Below, in pieces: positions 15,794 through 23,829 of a DNA stretch of 34,096 nucleotides (the first letter of the stretch is position 1; every line of letters starts with the position of its first letter). The position numbers and the translations under genes were made by a program. The notes under the pieces were generated by a model. It saw only the letters and a list, made by a program, of their open reading frames with translations. It was not told where the DNA came from and made no database searches. This DNA is from Hungateiclostridiaceae bacterium UBA1305 (GTDB taxonomy: Bacteria; Bacillota; Clostridia; Acetivibrionales; DTU013): contig DBTX01000014.1 of the NCBI GenBank assembly GCA_002307275.1, forward strand, positions 1 to 34,096, given 5' to 3'.

Positions 15794-16873
15794 ATGAATA
15801 ATGGAACATCCGTTAAAATATATAATGCGGAGAATAATTGCTTTGAATATGGTGTAGTGAGAAAAGAGGGTGACAGGTATCATGCTGATAAATCAGATAC
15901 TTCTGATTATTCAACGAAGATTTATCTAACACCGGGATGGATTGACCTGCACACGCATATAAACGACGGCTTTGGCATGTTTGGCATCAATGCCGATGAG
16001 ATCGGCTACAAGACCGGGGTATGCATGGTGGCGGATGCGGGAACAACGGGTGATTTTACAATTGCCGGTTTCCGAAAATATGTGGAGCCAACGATTAAAA
16101 CAAATATTAAGCTTTTTCTTTGCATTAGTCCAATCGGTATTATCTTTAATCATGAATACAATGCAATGGAATATCTGAGTGCGGAAAATACTGTGAGAAC
16201 GATTGAAGCAAACAGGGATATTATCTGTGGTGTCAAGGTGCGCATCGCCAGCGGTGTAATTCGTCATGAAGGTCTGGAACCCTTGCGTATAGCCAGTAAG
16301 GCTGCCCGAATCGCAGACCTGCCCCTTATGGTTCATATCGGGGGAAATCCTCCTTATTTATCGGAGATCGAACCTTTTATGAAGAAAGGCGACATTTTAA
16401 CACACTGCTTTAACGGATCAGGAGATGCGTGGATGGAGGATGGTACACCATCCACAGCGATGAAAAGACTGATAGAACGGGGTATTATTCTGGACGTCGG
16501 TCATGGAGGCGGAAGCTTCTCTTTTGATGTATGCAGGAAGGCTGTCATGCAGGGCCTGCCCAAAATCTGCATCAGTACGGATCTTCATGCCCTCTCCCGT
16601 CACAATTTTGTTCATGATATGGCGACGACCTTATCTAAAATGCTTGCAGTATCGATGCCACTCGAAGATATCATCCATGGAATAACAAAACTGCCTGCCG
16701 GAATATTGCGGCTGGATAATTGGTGTGATTTATCCACGATTCGCAATGGTACGTTCTTCCGAATCGACGAGGTACCGTCCGTATATTCGGACTGCTGCGG
16801 AAAGTCGGTTTCTTTCAACCGTAGAATCGTTCCTTTAGGGGTTGTTATAAACGGAGCCTTTTTTGACTTATAG
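15794..16873 (+). CDS. Amidohydrolase/deacetylase-family metal-dependent hydrolase
   Basis: The product has 359 residues with the amidohydrolase TIM-barrel metal ligands in order. PGWIDLHTH holds two His; GVKVRIA holds the candidate carbamylated Lys. MVHIGGNPP and LTHCFNG each hold a His, and ISTDLHA holds the Asp. The layout resembles the EF_0837/Atu3266-type amidohydrolases (some act on N-acetylated compounds), so deacetylation or cleavage of an acylated sugar fits the locus. An in-frame ATG at 15758 overlaps the previous stop but lacks a ribosome binding site. ATG 15794, nine bases after AGGGAG, is preferred. It is the last gene of the operon before the terminator at 16919. The substrate is not determined. 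Confidence 0.8.
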   Translation: MNNGTSVKIYNAENNCFEYGVVRKEGDRYHADKSDTSDYSTKIYLTPGWIDLHTHINDGFGMFGINADEIGYKTGVCMVADAGTTGDFTIAGFRKYVEPTIKTNIKLFLCISPIGIIFNHEYNAMEYLSAENTVRTIEANRDIICGVKVRIASGVIRHEGLEPLRIASKAARIADLPLMVHIGGNPPYLSEIEPFMKKGDILTHCFNGSGDAWMEDGTPSTAMKRLIERGIILDVGHGGGSFSFDVCRKAVMQGLPKICISTDLHALSRHNFVHDMATTLSKMLAVSMPLEDIIHGITKLPAGILRLDNWCDLSTIRNGTFFRIDEVPSVYSDCCGKSVSFNRRIVPLGVVINGAFFDL

Positions 16874-16918
16874 AACGAAAAACATTCCTTCAAACCGTAT
16901 CTAATAATATAAACCGTG

Positions 16919-16948
16919 CCAGGTACATTTTGTACCTGGTATTTTTTT
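16919..16948 (+). terminator. Intrinsic terminator of the carbohydrate operon
   Basis: A perfect 9-bp stem (CCAGGTACA / TGTACCTGG) with a TTT loop is followed by TATTTTTTT. It ends the carbohydrate locus and separates it from the hydrogenase operon. Confidence 0.9.
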
Positions 16949-16983
16949 CGTTGTGGCGAAATACTGGATGCACTACAATTGCA

Positions 16984-17020
16984 TTGATAATTGATTGATA
17001 GAATGTACAATGTATACAAT
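16984..17020 (+). promoter_or_regulatory. Candidate promoter of hydCBA
   Basis: Two overlapping options exist: TTGATA (16984-16989), 16 bases, TACAAT (17006-17011); or TTGATT (16991-16996), 18 bases, TACAAT (17015-17020). The surroundings are AT-rich with direct repeats of TTGAT and TATACA. No Rex-like palindrome was found here, unlike the second promoter at 21778. Confidence 0.45.
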
Positions 17021-17059
17021 ATACAAAGAACATTTGCAAATATAGAAGAGGTGATTTGA

Positions 17060-17554
17060 ATGGACGAAAATAACAGATATTCGAGGATTGACTCCATCCT
17101 GGATAAATATCAGAACAAGAAATCCGCGCTGATCGCAGTGCTTCAGGAAATCCAGAGCGAGTACAAGTATTTGCCTGAAGATGTGCTTGAATATATATCA
17201 AAGAAAATGGAGGTCACTCCATCCAAAATATTCAGCGTAGCAACCTTTTACGAAAACTTTTCTCTTGAGCCCAAGGGGAAATTCATCATCAGGATTTGTG
17301 ACGGCACAGCTTGTCATGTAAGAAAGTCCATCCCGATCCTGAATGCCTTAAGAAAAGAATTGGGACTGAATGAGAAAAAGCATTCCACACCAGATATGCT
17401 GTTCACGCTGGAAACGGTTTCATGCCTGGGGGCCTGTGGGTTGGCTCCTGTAATTACCATAAACGACAAGGTTTATCCTAAGATGGCACCTGAGTCGGCG
17501 ATTGCGGTAATCAGGCAAATCAGAAAGGAGAATTCGGATGATGAAAATGAATAA
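17060..17554 (+). CDS. hydC: [FeFe] hydrogenase subunit C, NuoE-like [2Fe-2S] protein
   Basis: The product has 164 residues. An N-terminal helical part (about 1-70) is followed by a thioredoxin-like [2Fe-2S] domain with ligands in CDGTACHV and CLGACGLAP, the NuoE/HndA pattern. It is the small electron-transfer subunit of the cytosolic NAD- and ferredoxin-linked trimeric hydrogenase with the next two genes. It starts at ATG 17060 behind AGAGGTG and overlaps hydB by 17 bases, so expression is coupled. It could be named hndA in other schemes. Confidence 0.95.
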   Translation: MDENNRYSRIDSILDKYQNKKSALIAVLQEIQSEYKYLPEDVLEYISKKMEVTPSKIFSVATFYENFSLEPKGKFIIRICDGTACHVRKSIPILNALRKELGLNEKKHSTPDMLFTLETVSCLGACGLAPVITINDKVYPKMAPESAIAVIRQIRKENSDDENE

Positions 17555-19466
17555 CAGAAAAGAATTTGAAGAATTCTCGATGGTTGTTTCGGAGCTTTTG
17601 GACCAACAGAAGAAAAAGGTGCTGATCTGTGCAGGAACCGGATGTGTAGCAGGCGGCTCCCTTGAAATATACGATAAAATCAAGGCAATGGTAGAGGAAA
17701 AAGGACTTCTGGTTGACCTTGAACTTCAGGAAGAAAATGGGGAAGAAGGAATTATGGGATGTCAGGGCGCCCGCAAAGCCGAGAGCTGCGACGAAGCTAT
17801 AGGCGTTAAAAAGAGCGGATGCCATGGCTTCTGTGAAATGGGACCCTTGATCAAAATAGAACCGTTCAATTATTTGTACGTGAAAGTTTCCATAGACGAC
17901 TGTGAAGAAATTGTTGAAAGGACTTTGATAGGGAACGAGCCGGTAGAGCGCTTGCTGTACAGCTTTGAAGGTAAATCCTATGCAACGCGCGATGCGATTC
18001 CTTTTTACAGGAAGCAGACCAGGATGGTGCTGGACCACTGCGGGAGTATTGATGCGGAATCGCTGCGGGAATATGTCGCCAAAGGCGGATATCGGACATT
18101 TGTGGAAGTATTGTCCATGCAAACACCTGAACAGGTATGTAAAACTGTGCTGGAATCGAACCTTAGAGGCAGAGGGGGCGGAGGCTATCCTACCGGAAGA
18201 AAGTGGCAGCAGGTGCTGGCACAGTCAAGCGAGATTAAATATGTGGTATGCAATGGAGATGAGGGAGATCCCGGTGCATTCATGGACAGAAGCGTCATGG
18301 AGGGCGATCCCCATCGCGTAATAGAAGGTATGCTGATCGCCGGGTATGCGACAAAAAGTACCGAAGGGTACATCTATGTAAGGGCGGAATATCCACTTGC
18401 GGTTGAACGGCTGAGGATCGCGATCGAAGACGCAGGAAAGTATGGCTTGCTGGGCGATAACATCATGAATCTGGGCTTCTCCTTCAATATCAGGATCAAT
18501 AGGGGGGCAGGTGCTTTTGTCTGCGGAGAAGGAAGTGCTCTGACCGCATCCATAGAAGGAGAACGCGGAATGCCAAGGGTAAAACCGCCAAGGACTGTTG
18601 AAAAGGGACTTTGGGGAAAGCCCACCGTATTGAATAATGTTGAAACCTTTGCAAATGTGCCGTTGATCCTGAAAAACGGGAGTGACTGGTATAAATCCAT
18701 AGGTCCGGAGAAAAGTCCTGGAACGAAAGCGTTTGCACTGACGGGGAATGTGAACAACACCGGCTTGATCGAAGTGCCGATGGGAACGCCCCTGAGGGAA
18801 ATCATCTTTGATATCGGCGGCGGGATCAGGGACGGGAAGAAGTTCAAAGCCGTCCAGATCGGCGGACCTTCCGGGGGATGCCTCACGACTGAACACCTTG
18901 ACCTTCCTCTTGATTTTGATTCATTGAAGAAGGTGGGCGCCATGATCGGTTCAGGAGGACTTGTCGTAATGGATGAGGACACCTGTATGGTTGAAGTGGC
19001 AAGGTATTTCATGAATTTTACGCAGAGTGAGTCCTGTGGCAAATGTGTTCCGTGCCGTGAAGGGACGAAACGGATGCTGGCAATTCTCGAGCGGATCGTT
19101 ACCGGGAAAGGGAAAATGGATGACCTGGACATGCTGGAGGAACTGGCGGACACGATCAGCAGCACGGCGTTATGCGGCCTGGGCAAGAGTGCGGCCAGTC
19201 CTGTGATCAGTACGCTGAAATATTTCCGGGAGGAATACCTGGCCCATGTAGTGGATAAAAAGTGCCCGACGCACACCTGTAAGGCATTGAACTCGGTTGT
19301 AATCAGGGAAAGCCTCTGCAAGGGCTGCAGCAAATGTACGAAGGTGTGCCCGGTGGGAGCGATTGAAGGAAAAGTGAAGCAGCCTTATGTGATCAGGCAG
19401 GAAATGTGCATCAAATGCGGCGCATGTATCGAAGCCTGTCCGTTTTCTGCGATAGAGGAGGTATAA
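17538..19466 (+). CDS. hydB: [FeFe] hydrogenase subunit B, NuoF-like NADH-binding flavoprotein
   Basis: The product has 642 residues. In order it has an N-terminal thioredoxin-like [2Fe-2S] domain (CAGTGCVAGG, later GCHGFCEMGP), the Gly-rich NADH site GRGGGGYPTGRKW and the FMN site NGDEGDPGAFMDR. Next comes a NuoF [4Fe-4S] site, SCGKCVPCREG with ALCGLG. Two C-terminal ferredoxin clusters follow (CKGCSKCTKVCPVGA, CIKCGACIEACPFSA). This is the NADH module of trimeric hydrogenases, many of which bifurcate electrons between NAD and ferredoxin. A segment of about 20 residues with extra Cys (GCQGARKAESC) lies between the two halves of the first cluster site. ATG 17538 or 17541 may be used, behind AAAGGAG. 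Confidence 0.95.
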   Translation: MMKMNNRKEFEEFSMVVSELLDQQKKKVLICAGTGCVAGGSLEIYDKIKAMVEEKGLLVDLELQEENGEEGIMGCQGARKAESCDEAIGVKKSGCHGFCEMGPLIKIEPFNYLYVKVSIDDCEEIVERTLIGNEPVERLLYSFEGKSYATRDAIPFYRKQTRMVLDHCGSIDAESLREYVAKGGYRTFVEVLSMQTPEQVCKTVLESNLRGRGGGGYPTGRKWQQVLAQSSEIKYVVCNGDEGDPGAFMDRSVMEGDPHRVIEGMLIAGYATKSTEGYIYVRAEYPLAVERLRIAIEDAGKYGLLGDNIMNLGFSFNIRINRGAGAFVCGEGSALTASIEGERGMPRVKPPRTVEKGLWGKPTVLNNVETFANVPLILKNGSDWYKSIGPEKSPGTKAFALTGNVNNTGLIEVPMGTPLREIIFDIGGGIRDGKKFKAVQIGGPSGGCLTTEHLDLPLDFDSLKKVGAMIGSGGLVVMDEDTCMVEVARYFMNFTQSESCGKCVPCREGTKRMLAILERIVTGKGKMDDLDMLEELADTISSTALCGLGKSAASPVISTLKYFREEYLAHVVDKKCPTHTCKALNSVVIRESLCKGCSKCTKVCPVGAIEGKVKQPYVIRQEMCIKCGACIEACPFSAIEEV

Positions 19467-19470
19467 AGCT

Positions 19471-21156
19471 ATGGGAAACATGTTGATTGATGGACAAAAA
19501 GTGGAATTTAATGATGAGAAAAACCTGCTGGAGGTCATCCGGAAATGCGGCATAGACCTGCCGACCTTCTGTTACCACTCGGAGCTAAGTGCTTATGGAG
19601 CCTGCAGAATGTGCATGGTGGAGGATAAATGGGGAGGAACCGTTGCCTCGTGCTCCACACTGCCGAAGGAAGGGCTCGAGGTTTATACGAATACGGCAAA
19701 GCTGAAGAAGCACAGGAAGATGATTATAGAGCTGATTCTGGCAAACCACGACAGGGACTGCACGGTCTGCGAGAAGAATGGAAGATGCAAGCTGCAGGAA
19801 CTGGCGATCCGTGTTGGTGTGAAGAAGGTGAGGTTCGAGGAAGAAAAGAAGGAACTTATCGTAGATGACAGCAGTGTATCCATTGTCAGGAACCCAAATA
19901 AATGCATTCTGTGCGGAGACTGCGTCAGGATGTGCGAAGAGGTTCAGGGTGTGGGTGTTCTGGGTTTCGCATACAGAGGCTCGAAAATACAGGTGACGAC
20001 GGCATTCAACAAACTACTGAAGGATGTTGACTGTGTTAGCTGCGGACAATGCAGAACGGTTTGCCCGACAGGCGCACTCGTAATCAAGAAGGACATAGAC
20101 AGGGCCTGGGAAGCGCTTCATGCAACTAACAAACGGGTCATTGCACAAATTGCACCGGCAGTCAGGGTTGCTCTTGGTGAAGAATTCGGTATGAAAGCCG
20201 GTGAAGTTACTATGGGCAGGATTGTAGCAGCTTTAAGGAAAATTGGCTTTGACCAGGTCTATGATACCGCTCTTGCTGCGGATTTGACCGTCATAGAAGA
20301 AAGTGAAGAGTTTAAAAAGCATCTGGAGTCGGGAAGTCAGTACCCGCTTTTCACTTCCTGCTGCCCTGCATGGGTTAAATTTGCCGAGCAAAAATACCCG
20401 GAGCTGAACGGGGACATTTCCTCGTGCCGTTCCCCACAGCAGATGTTCGGCGTAGTGATTAAGGAACAGTTTAAGAAACTCAGCGAAGCGGACGGAAAAC
20501 AGAATGTTGTGATTGCCATCATGCCTTGTACGGCGAAAAAGTCCGAGGCTGTGAGGCCGGAGAACCTTCATAATGGCGAGTATGACGTGGATATGGTCAT
20601 TACTACGCAGGAACTGGCTATGATGATCAAGGAACATGGGATCGTGTTCAGTGAACTGGAGGATGAGGCATTGGACATGCCGTTCGGCCTGGCAAGCGGC
20701 GCCGGGATTATATTCGGAGTAAGCGGCGGTGTGGCGGAGGCTGTGCTGCGGCATTGTTATACGGACAAATCGTCGGCAAGCCTGAAGAATCTTGCCTTTG
20801 TCGGAGTCAGGGGCATGAAGGGCGTAAAGGAAGCAGAAGTGGATTTGAACGGAAAAACGATCAGGATAGCGGTGGCTCATGGCCTGAAAAATGCAGACAA
20901 TCTTCTGAAATCCATTTTACTGGGAGAGAAGAAATTTGATTTTGTTGAAATCATGGCATGTCCCGGCGGGTGCATCGGCGGTGCAGGCCAGCCATTGCCG
21001 CAATCTCTGCAGTACAGGGTTCAAAGGACAAAAGGAATCTATCATGCGGACAGCGCTTCCGCCATTAAGAGATCTGAGGAAAATCCCGCCATTATCGCTC
21101 TGTACAACGGCATTTTAAGGAAGAACCATGCGCTGCTTCACACAAGAGAACATTAG
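19471..21156 (+). CDS. hydA: Catalytic [FeFe] hydrogenase, Group A trimeric type
   Basis: The product has 561 residues. The N-terminal NuoG-like part holds a [2Fe-2S] domain (CYHSELSAYGACRMC...C), a His-ligated [4Fe-4S] site (H93, then CTVC...C) and two ferredoxin clusters near 145-199. The H-cluster domain has all three signatures: TSCCPAW (295-301), MPCTAKKSEA (351-360) and CPGGCIGGAGQP (497-508). Both the proton-relay Cys and the ligand Cys are present, so it should be active in H2 evolution or oxidation. It lies 4 bases after hydB behind GGAGG. Maturases HydE, HydF and HydG are not in the window and must be encoded elsewhere. Confidence 0.97.
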   Translation: MGNMLIDGQKVEFNDEKNLLEVIRKCGIDLPTFCYHSELSAYGACRMCMVEDKWGGTVASCSTLPKEGLEVYTNTAKLKKHRKMIIELILANHDRDCTVCEKNGRCKLQELAIRVGVKKVRFEEEKKELIVDDSSVSIVRNPNKCILCGDCVRMCEEVQGVGVLGFAYRGSKIQVTTAFNKLLKDVDCVSCGQCRTVCPTGALVIKKDIDRAWEALHATNKRVIAQIAPAVRVALGEEFGMKAGEVTMGRIVAALRKIGFDQVYDTALAADLTVIEESEEFKKHLESGSQYPLFTSCCPAWVKFAEQKYPELNGDISSCRSPQQMFGVVIKEQFKKLSEADGKQNVVIAIMPCTAKKSEAVRPENLHNGEYDVDMVITTQELAMMIKEHGIVFSELEDEALDMPFGLASGAGIIFGVSGGVAEAVLRHCYTDKSSASLKNLAFVGVRGMKGVKEAEVDLNGKTIRIAVAHGLKNADNLLKSILLGEKKFDFVEIMACPGGCIGGAGQPLPQSLQYRVQRTKGIYHADSASAIKRSEENPAIIALYNGILRKNHALLHTREH

Positions 21157-21168
21157 GGGGTGGCTGAA

Positions 21169-21420
21169 GTGTTGAATATCTATGTTTGTGTCGGTAGCGC
21201 CTGCCATAGTAAAGGTTCCTATAATATCATCAACCAGCTCCAGCAGCTCATTGCTGAAAAGAATCTGGAGGAGAAAGTGGTAATCAAGGCAGCCCTATGT
21301 CTCGGGAATTGTACAAATGCGGTATCTGCCAGGGTGGAGGACGGCGAAATCGTAACCTTGTCAAGTGAGACCGTAAGAAGCTTTTTCGAAAAGGTAGTAA
21401 TGAAGAAATTTATAATATAG
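21169..21420 (+). CDS. Small thioredoxin-like [2Fe-2S] protein, copy 1
   Basis: The product has 83 residues with CVGSACHSKGSYNII and CLGNC, giving the four-Cys pattern (C-x4-C, then C-x3-C) of the NuoE-type [2Fe-2S] fold without the helical N-domain. The frame is open from GTG 21160, but AGGGGGTGG at 21155-21163 suits GTG 21169 or TTG 21172. It follows hydA by 12 bases. It is clearly paralogous to the protein at 21863-22114. A role as an electron shuttle or extra subunit for the hydrogenase is inferred. Confidence 0.85.
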   Translation: MLNIYVCVGSACHSKGSYNIINQLQQLIAEKNLEEKVVIKAALCLGNCTNAVSARVEDGEIVTLSSETVRSFFEKVVMKKFII

Positions 21421-21445
21421 TTCATTCAGAAAAGGAGTGCGTGCT

Positions 21446-21742
21446 ATGACGAACTGTGAATATTGTGATTACTGTAAAACTGTAAGTGGGAAGGATTTGA
21501 CGGAAAATAGCGAAAGGGCGTTCTGCCTGTTTGCGGATGTGATGCTTTTTGAGGATTCCGGGGAACAAGGCGCAGGGTACCCCTGCAAAGACATGAGCTA
21601 CCAGGATTATCTGGAGAGGGATAAAAATCACATAAAACCTTCAAAGGTGAAGAATGATAACAACTGGCAGCTGCTATACAAATCCAAGCACCCTGTTGCA
21701 GAGGAAAACAGGACGAAAACACGCCGGGTTTCCGCCATATAG
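21446..21742 (+). CDS. Unknown 98-residue cysteine-containing protein in the hydrogenase operon
   Basis: AAGGAG at 21432-21437 precedes ATG 21446. The N-terminus has C-x2-C-x2-C (NCEYCDYCKTVSG), followed by single Cys in AFCLFADVM and YPCKDMSYQDYLE. The C-terminal third is polar, Lys/Asn-rich and probably flexible. I do not recognise the family. Five Cys in 98 residues next to Fe-S proteins suggest a metal or cluster site, but no standard ferredoxin or zinc-ribbon spacing is present. It is the last gene before the internal promoter at 21778. A conserved small partner or assembly factor of the hydrogenase is a guess. Confidence 0.75.
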   Translation: MTNCEYCDYCKTVSGKDLTENSERAFCLFADVMLFEDSGEQGAGYPCKDMSYQDYLERDKNHIKPSKVKNDNNWQLLYKSKHPVAEENRTKTRRVSAI

Positions 21743-21777
21743 ATGGAATAAGAATGCACATGTGGCAGATGCAAACA

Positions 21778-21806
21778 TTGACTAAAAATTATCAATGGAT
21801 TACAAT
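21778..21806 (+). promoter_or_regulatory. Promoter of the sensory hydrogenase operon
   Basis: TTGACT (21778-21783) and TACAAT (21801-21806) are separated by exactly 17 bases, a good sigma-A promoter. Transcription would begin near 21813, inside the Rex-like palindrome, and read into the second small [2Fe-2S] gene. Confidence 0.7.
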
Positions 21807-21810
21807 AATG

Positions 21811-21828
21811 TTGTGAAAATATTAACGA
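21811..21828. promoter_or_regulatory. Rex-like redox operator
   Basis: TTGTGAAAATATTAACGA matches the established Rex (NADH/NAD redox repressor) operator TTGTTAA-N4-TTAACAA at 12 of 14 fixed positions. It lies immediately after the -10 element and over the predicted start site, a classic repressor position. Rex controls hydrogenase and NADH-recycling genes in Clostridia. Binding is inferred from sequence only. Confidence 0.6.
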
Positions 21829-21862
21829 AGTATTGCTTCGCAGAGTTACGGAGGAATTAAAG

Positions 21863-22114
21863 ATGGTCAAGGTCAGTATATGTGTCGGAAGTTCCTGCCA
21901 TTTGAAGGGCTCCTACCAGATCATCCAGATATTTCAGGAACTTATAAAAAAGTATAAGCTGGAAGAAAAGGTCGAGCTATCAGCATCTTTCTGTCTCGGA
22001 CGCTGTACAAAAGGGGTTTCTGTCAAGGTGGATGACGAGTTTGTCGAGGATCTGACGATCAGCAATGCTTCGGTAAAATTTGAAGAATATATATGTAAGA
22101 AGGTTTGCCTATGA
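21863..22114 (+). CDS. Small thioredoxin-like [2Fe-2S] protein, copy 2
   Basis: The product has 83 residues with CVGSSCHLKGSYQII and CLGRCTKGV, the same Cys layout and many identical residues as the 21169-21420 product. It starts at ATG 21863 behind GGAGGA. An upstream in-frame stretch from 21833 is part of the leader. Its stop overlaps the hydS start (ATGA), so it is translationally coupled to the sensory hydrogenase. It may pass electrons to or from that sensor. Confidence 0.85.
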   Translation: MVKVSICVGSSCHLKGSYQIIQIFQELIKKYKLEEKVELSASFCLGRCTKGVSVKVDDEFVEDLTISNASVKFEEYICKKVCL

Positions 22115-23829
22115 GTATTATACAGTTCAAGGAAGCCAACTGCAAAAATTGCTATAAGTGCATCAGGAGCTGCCCCGTAAAGGCAATTGCTTTTGTGAAT
22201 GACCAGGCGCGGATCGTGGAGGAGGATTGCATGTACTGCGGTAATTGTCTGACCATCTGTCCGCAGAATGCAAAGTCGGTTCAGAGTGAAATAGATGCGG
22301 TGAAGGGCTTTTTCAGGAAAAAGGAAAAGGTCTATGTAAGCCTTGCACCTTCCTTTATATCAGCGTTTGAGTATGCCAATGAAAATTGGTTTTATGCAGC
22401 TTTAAAAAGGCTGGGTTTTACATTTATTGAAGAAACTGCAGTCGGCGCCGTACAGGTTTCAAAACAGTATGACAGGCTGATTCTTGAGCATAAAATGAAG
22501 AATATCATTACCACGGCATGTCCTTCGATTACGCTTCTGGCAAGAAAATATTACCCTGAACTTATTGAACAGCTGGCTCCTGTGGTTTCTCCCATGGTGG
22601 CACATGGTAAAATGCTGCGTGAGACCTATGGACCAAGAATCCGTGTAGTTTTTATCGGACCATGTCTTTCCAAGAAGGATGAGCGAAGGGAACTCCAAAA
22701 TAGCGGAGTGATTGATGCTGTCATTACCTTTGAAGAACTGGAGGAGTGGTTCGCCGAAGAAGGAATCGGTCCTGATACGGATCTTTCCGAAGAGATCAAG
22801 GGAGCAAGGGAACTGAAAGCCAGGATATACCCCGTGCCCGGTGGAATACTGAAAACGATGGAGGAACGCAGCAGCAGGAATTATCAGTGTATCAGCGTCG
22901 ATGGTGTCGACCGGTGTATGAAAGTTTTGGATTCGATCAGAGATGGCGAGCTGCAGAACTACTTTATTGAAATGAACAGTTGCTCGGGTGGCTGTATCGG
23001 CGGTCCCTGCATAAAGCAGATCAAGGGTGGCTTCCTCGAGGCCAGAGCTCGTTTGATCAGCTATGTGAAACGCGGGCTTAGAGAAGAAAAGCTATTGAAT
23101 ACGGAAGATGTGAAGGTTGATCTGAGGAAGACCTTTTATGAAAGTCCGAGGAAAGCTGAGGTTCCATCTGAAGCGGCTATCCAGGGTATACTGAACAGCA
23201 TCGGAAAGTTTACAAGAGACAAGGAATTGAATTGCGGTGCATGCGGGTATTCCAGCTGCAGGGATAAGGCGGTTGCCGTCTACAACAACAGGGCCCAGCT
23301 TCATATGTGCCTGCCGTATATGCGTGAAAGGGCTGAATCCATATCCAACCTGATCATCAATACTACGCCCAATGCTATTTTCGCCCTTGACGACAAGCTC
23401 TTCATACAGGAAGCCAACCGTTCGGCTCACAAGTTTTTTGGTTCAGACACGATGAGCCTTGTCGGCAAGAGCATATTCGAAGTGCTGGAGTGTGGAGATT
23501 TTCAAGAAGTCATTGACAGTAAAGAAAATGTATATGATAAGAAATATCATTATGAAAAGTACGACATGACGGTGAAACAGTCTATTATTATTGCACTGGA
23601 ACAGAATATCGTAGTGGTGATCATCCAGGATATATCGGATGAAGAAAAAATCATCCGGCAGCTTCACAGTACGCGGGAAAAGAATGTGGATCTGGCGCAG
23701 AAGGTCATAGAAAAGCAAATGAGGGTTGCACAGGAGATTGCAAGCCTTCTGGGAGAAACAACGGCAGAAACCAAGGTCGCACTGACAAAACTCAAAAAAT
23801 CAATCATGTCGGAAATGGGTGATGAATAG
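22111..23829 (+). CDS. hydS: Sensory [FeFe] hydrogenase with PAS domain, Group C (HydS-like)
   Basis: The product has 572 residues. Two N-terminal ferredoxin clusters (CKNCYKCIRSCP, CMYCGNCLTICP) come first, then a divergent H-cluster domain at about 75-330. TTACPSIT (134-141) has Ala136 where active enzymes have the proton-relay Cys, and GPCLSKKDE has Gly in place of Met before the ligand Cys185. NSCSGGCIGGPC (289-300) completes the site. All cluster-ligand Cys are kept. A further [4Fe-4S] site (CGACGYSSC...C, 375-400) and a PAS domain (about 405-510) precede a coiled tail. These substitutions are those described for slow, H2-sensing Group C enzymes. The downstream phosphatase overlaps by one base, giving a sensor-effector pair. 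Confidence 0.93.
   Translation: MSIIQFKEANCKNCYKCIRSCPVKAIAFVNDQARIVEEDCMYCGNCLTICPQNAKSVQSEIDAVKGFFRKKEKVYVSLAPSFISAFEYANENWFYAALKRLGFTFIEETAVGAVQVSKQYDRLILEHKMKNIITTACPSITLLARKYYPELIEQLAPVVSPMVAHGKMLRETYGPRIRVVFIGPCLSKKDERRELQNSGVIDAVITFEELEEWFAEEGIGPDTDLSEEIKGARELKARIYPVPGGILKTMEERSSRNYQCISVDGVDRCMKVLDSIRDGELQNYFIEMNSCSGGCIGGPCIKQIKGGFLEARARLISYVKRGLREEKLLNTEDVKVDLRKTFYESPRKAEVPSEAAIQGILNSIGKFTRDKELNCGACGYSSCRDKAVAVYNNRAQLHMCLPYMRERAESISNLIINTTPNAIFALDDKLFIQEANRSAHKFFGSDTMSLVGKSIFEVLECGDFQEVIDSKENVYDKKYHYEKYDMTVKQSIIIALEQNIVVVIIQDISDEEKIIRQLHSTREKNVDLAQKVIEKQMRVAQEIASLLGETTAETKVALTKLKKSIMSEMGDE

Noticed and set aside
16951..17059. Rex site upstream of hydC
   Set aside because: No match to TTGTTAA-N4-TTAACAA better than isolated half sites.
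18374..19333. Long 319-residue antisense frame opposite hydB
   Set aside because: Shadow of the strongly conserved hydB gene; no start signal or recognisable domain.
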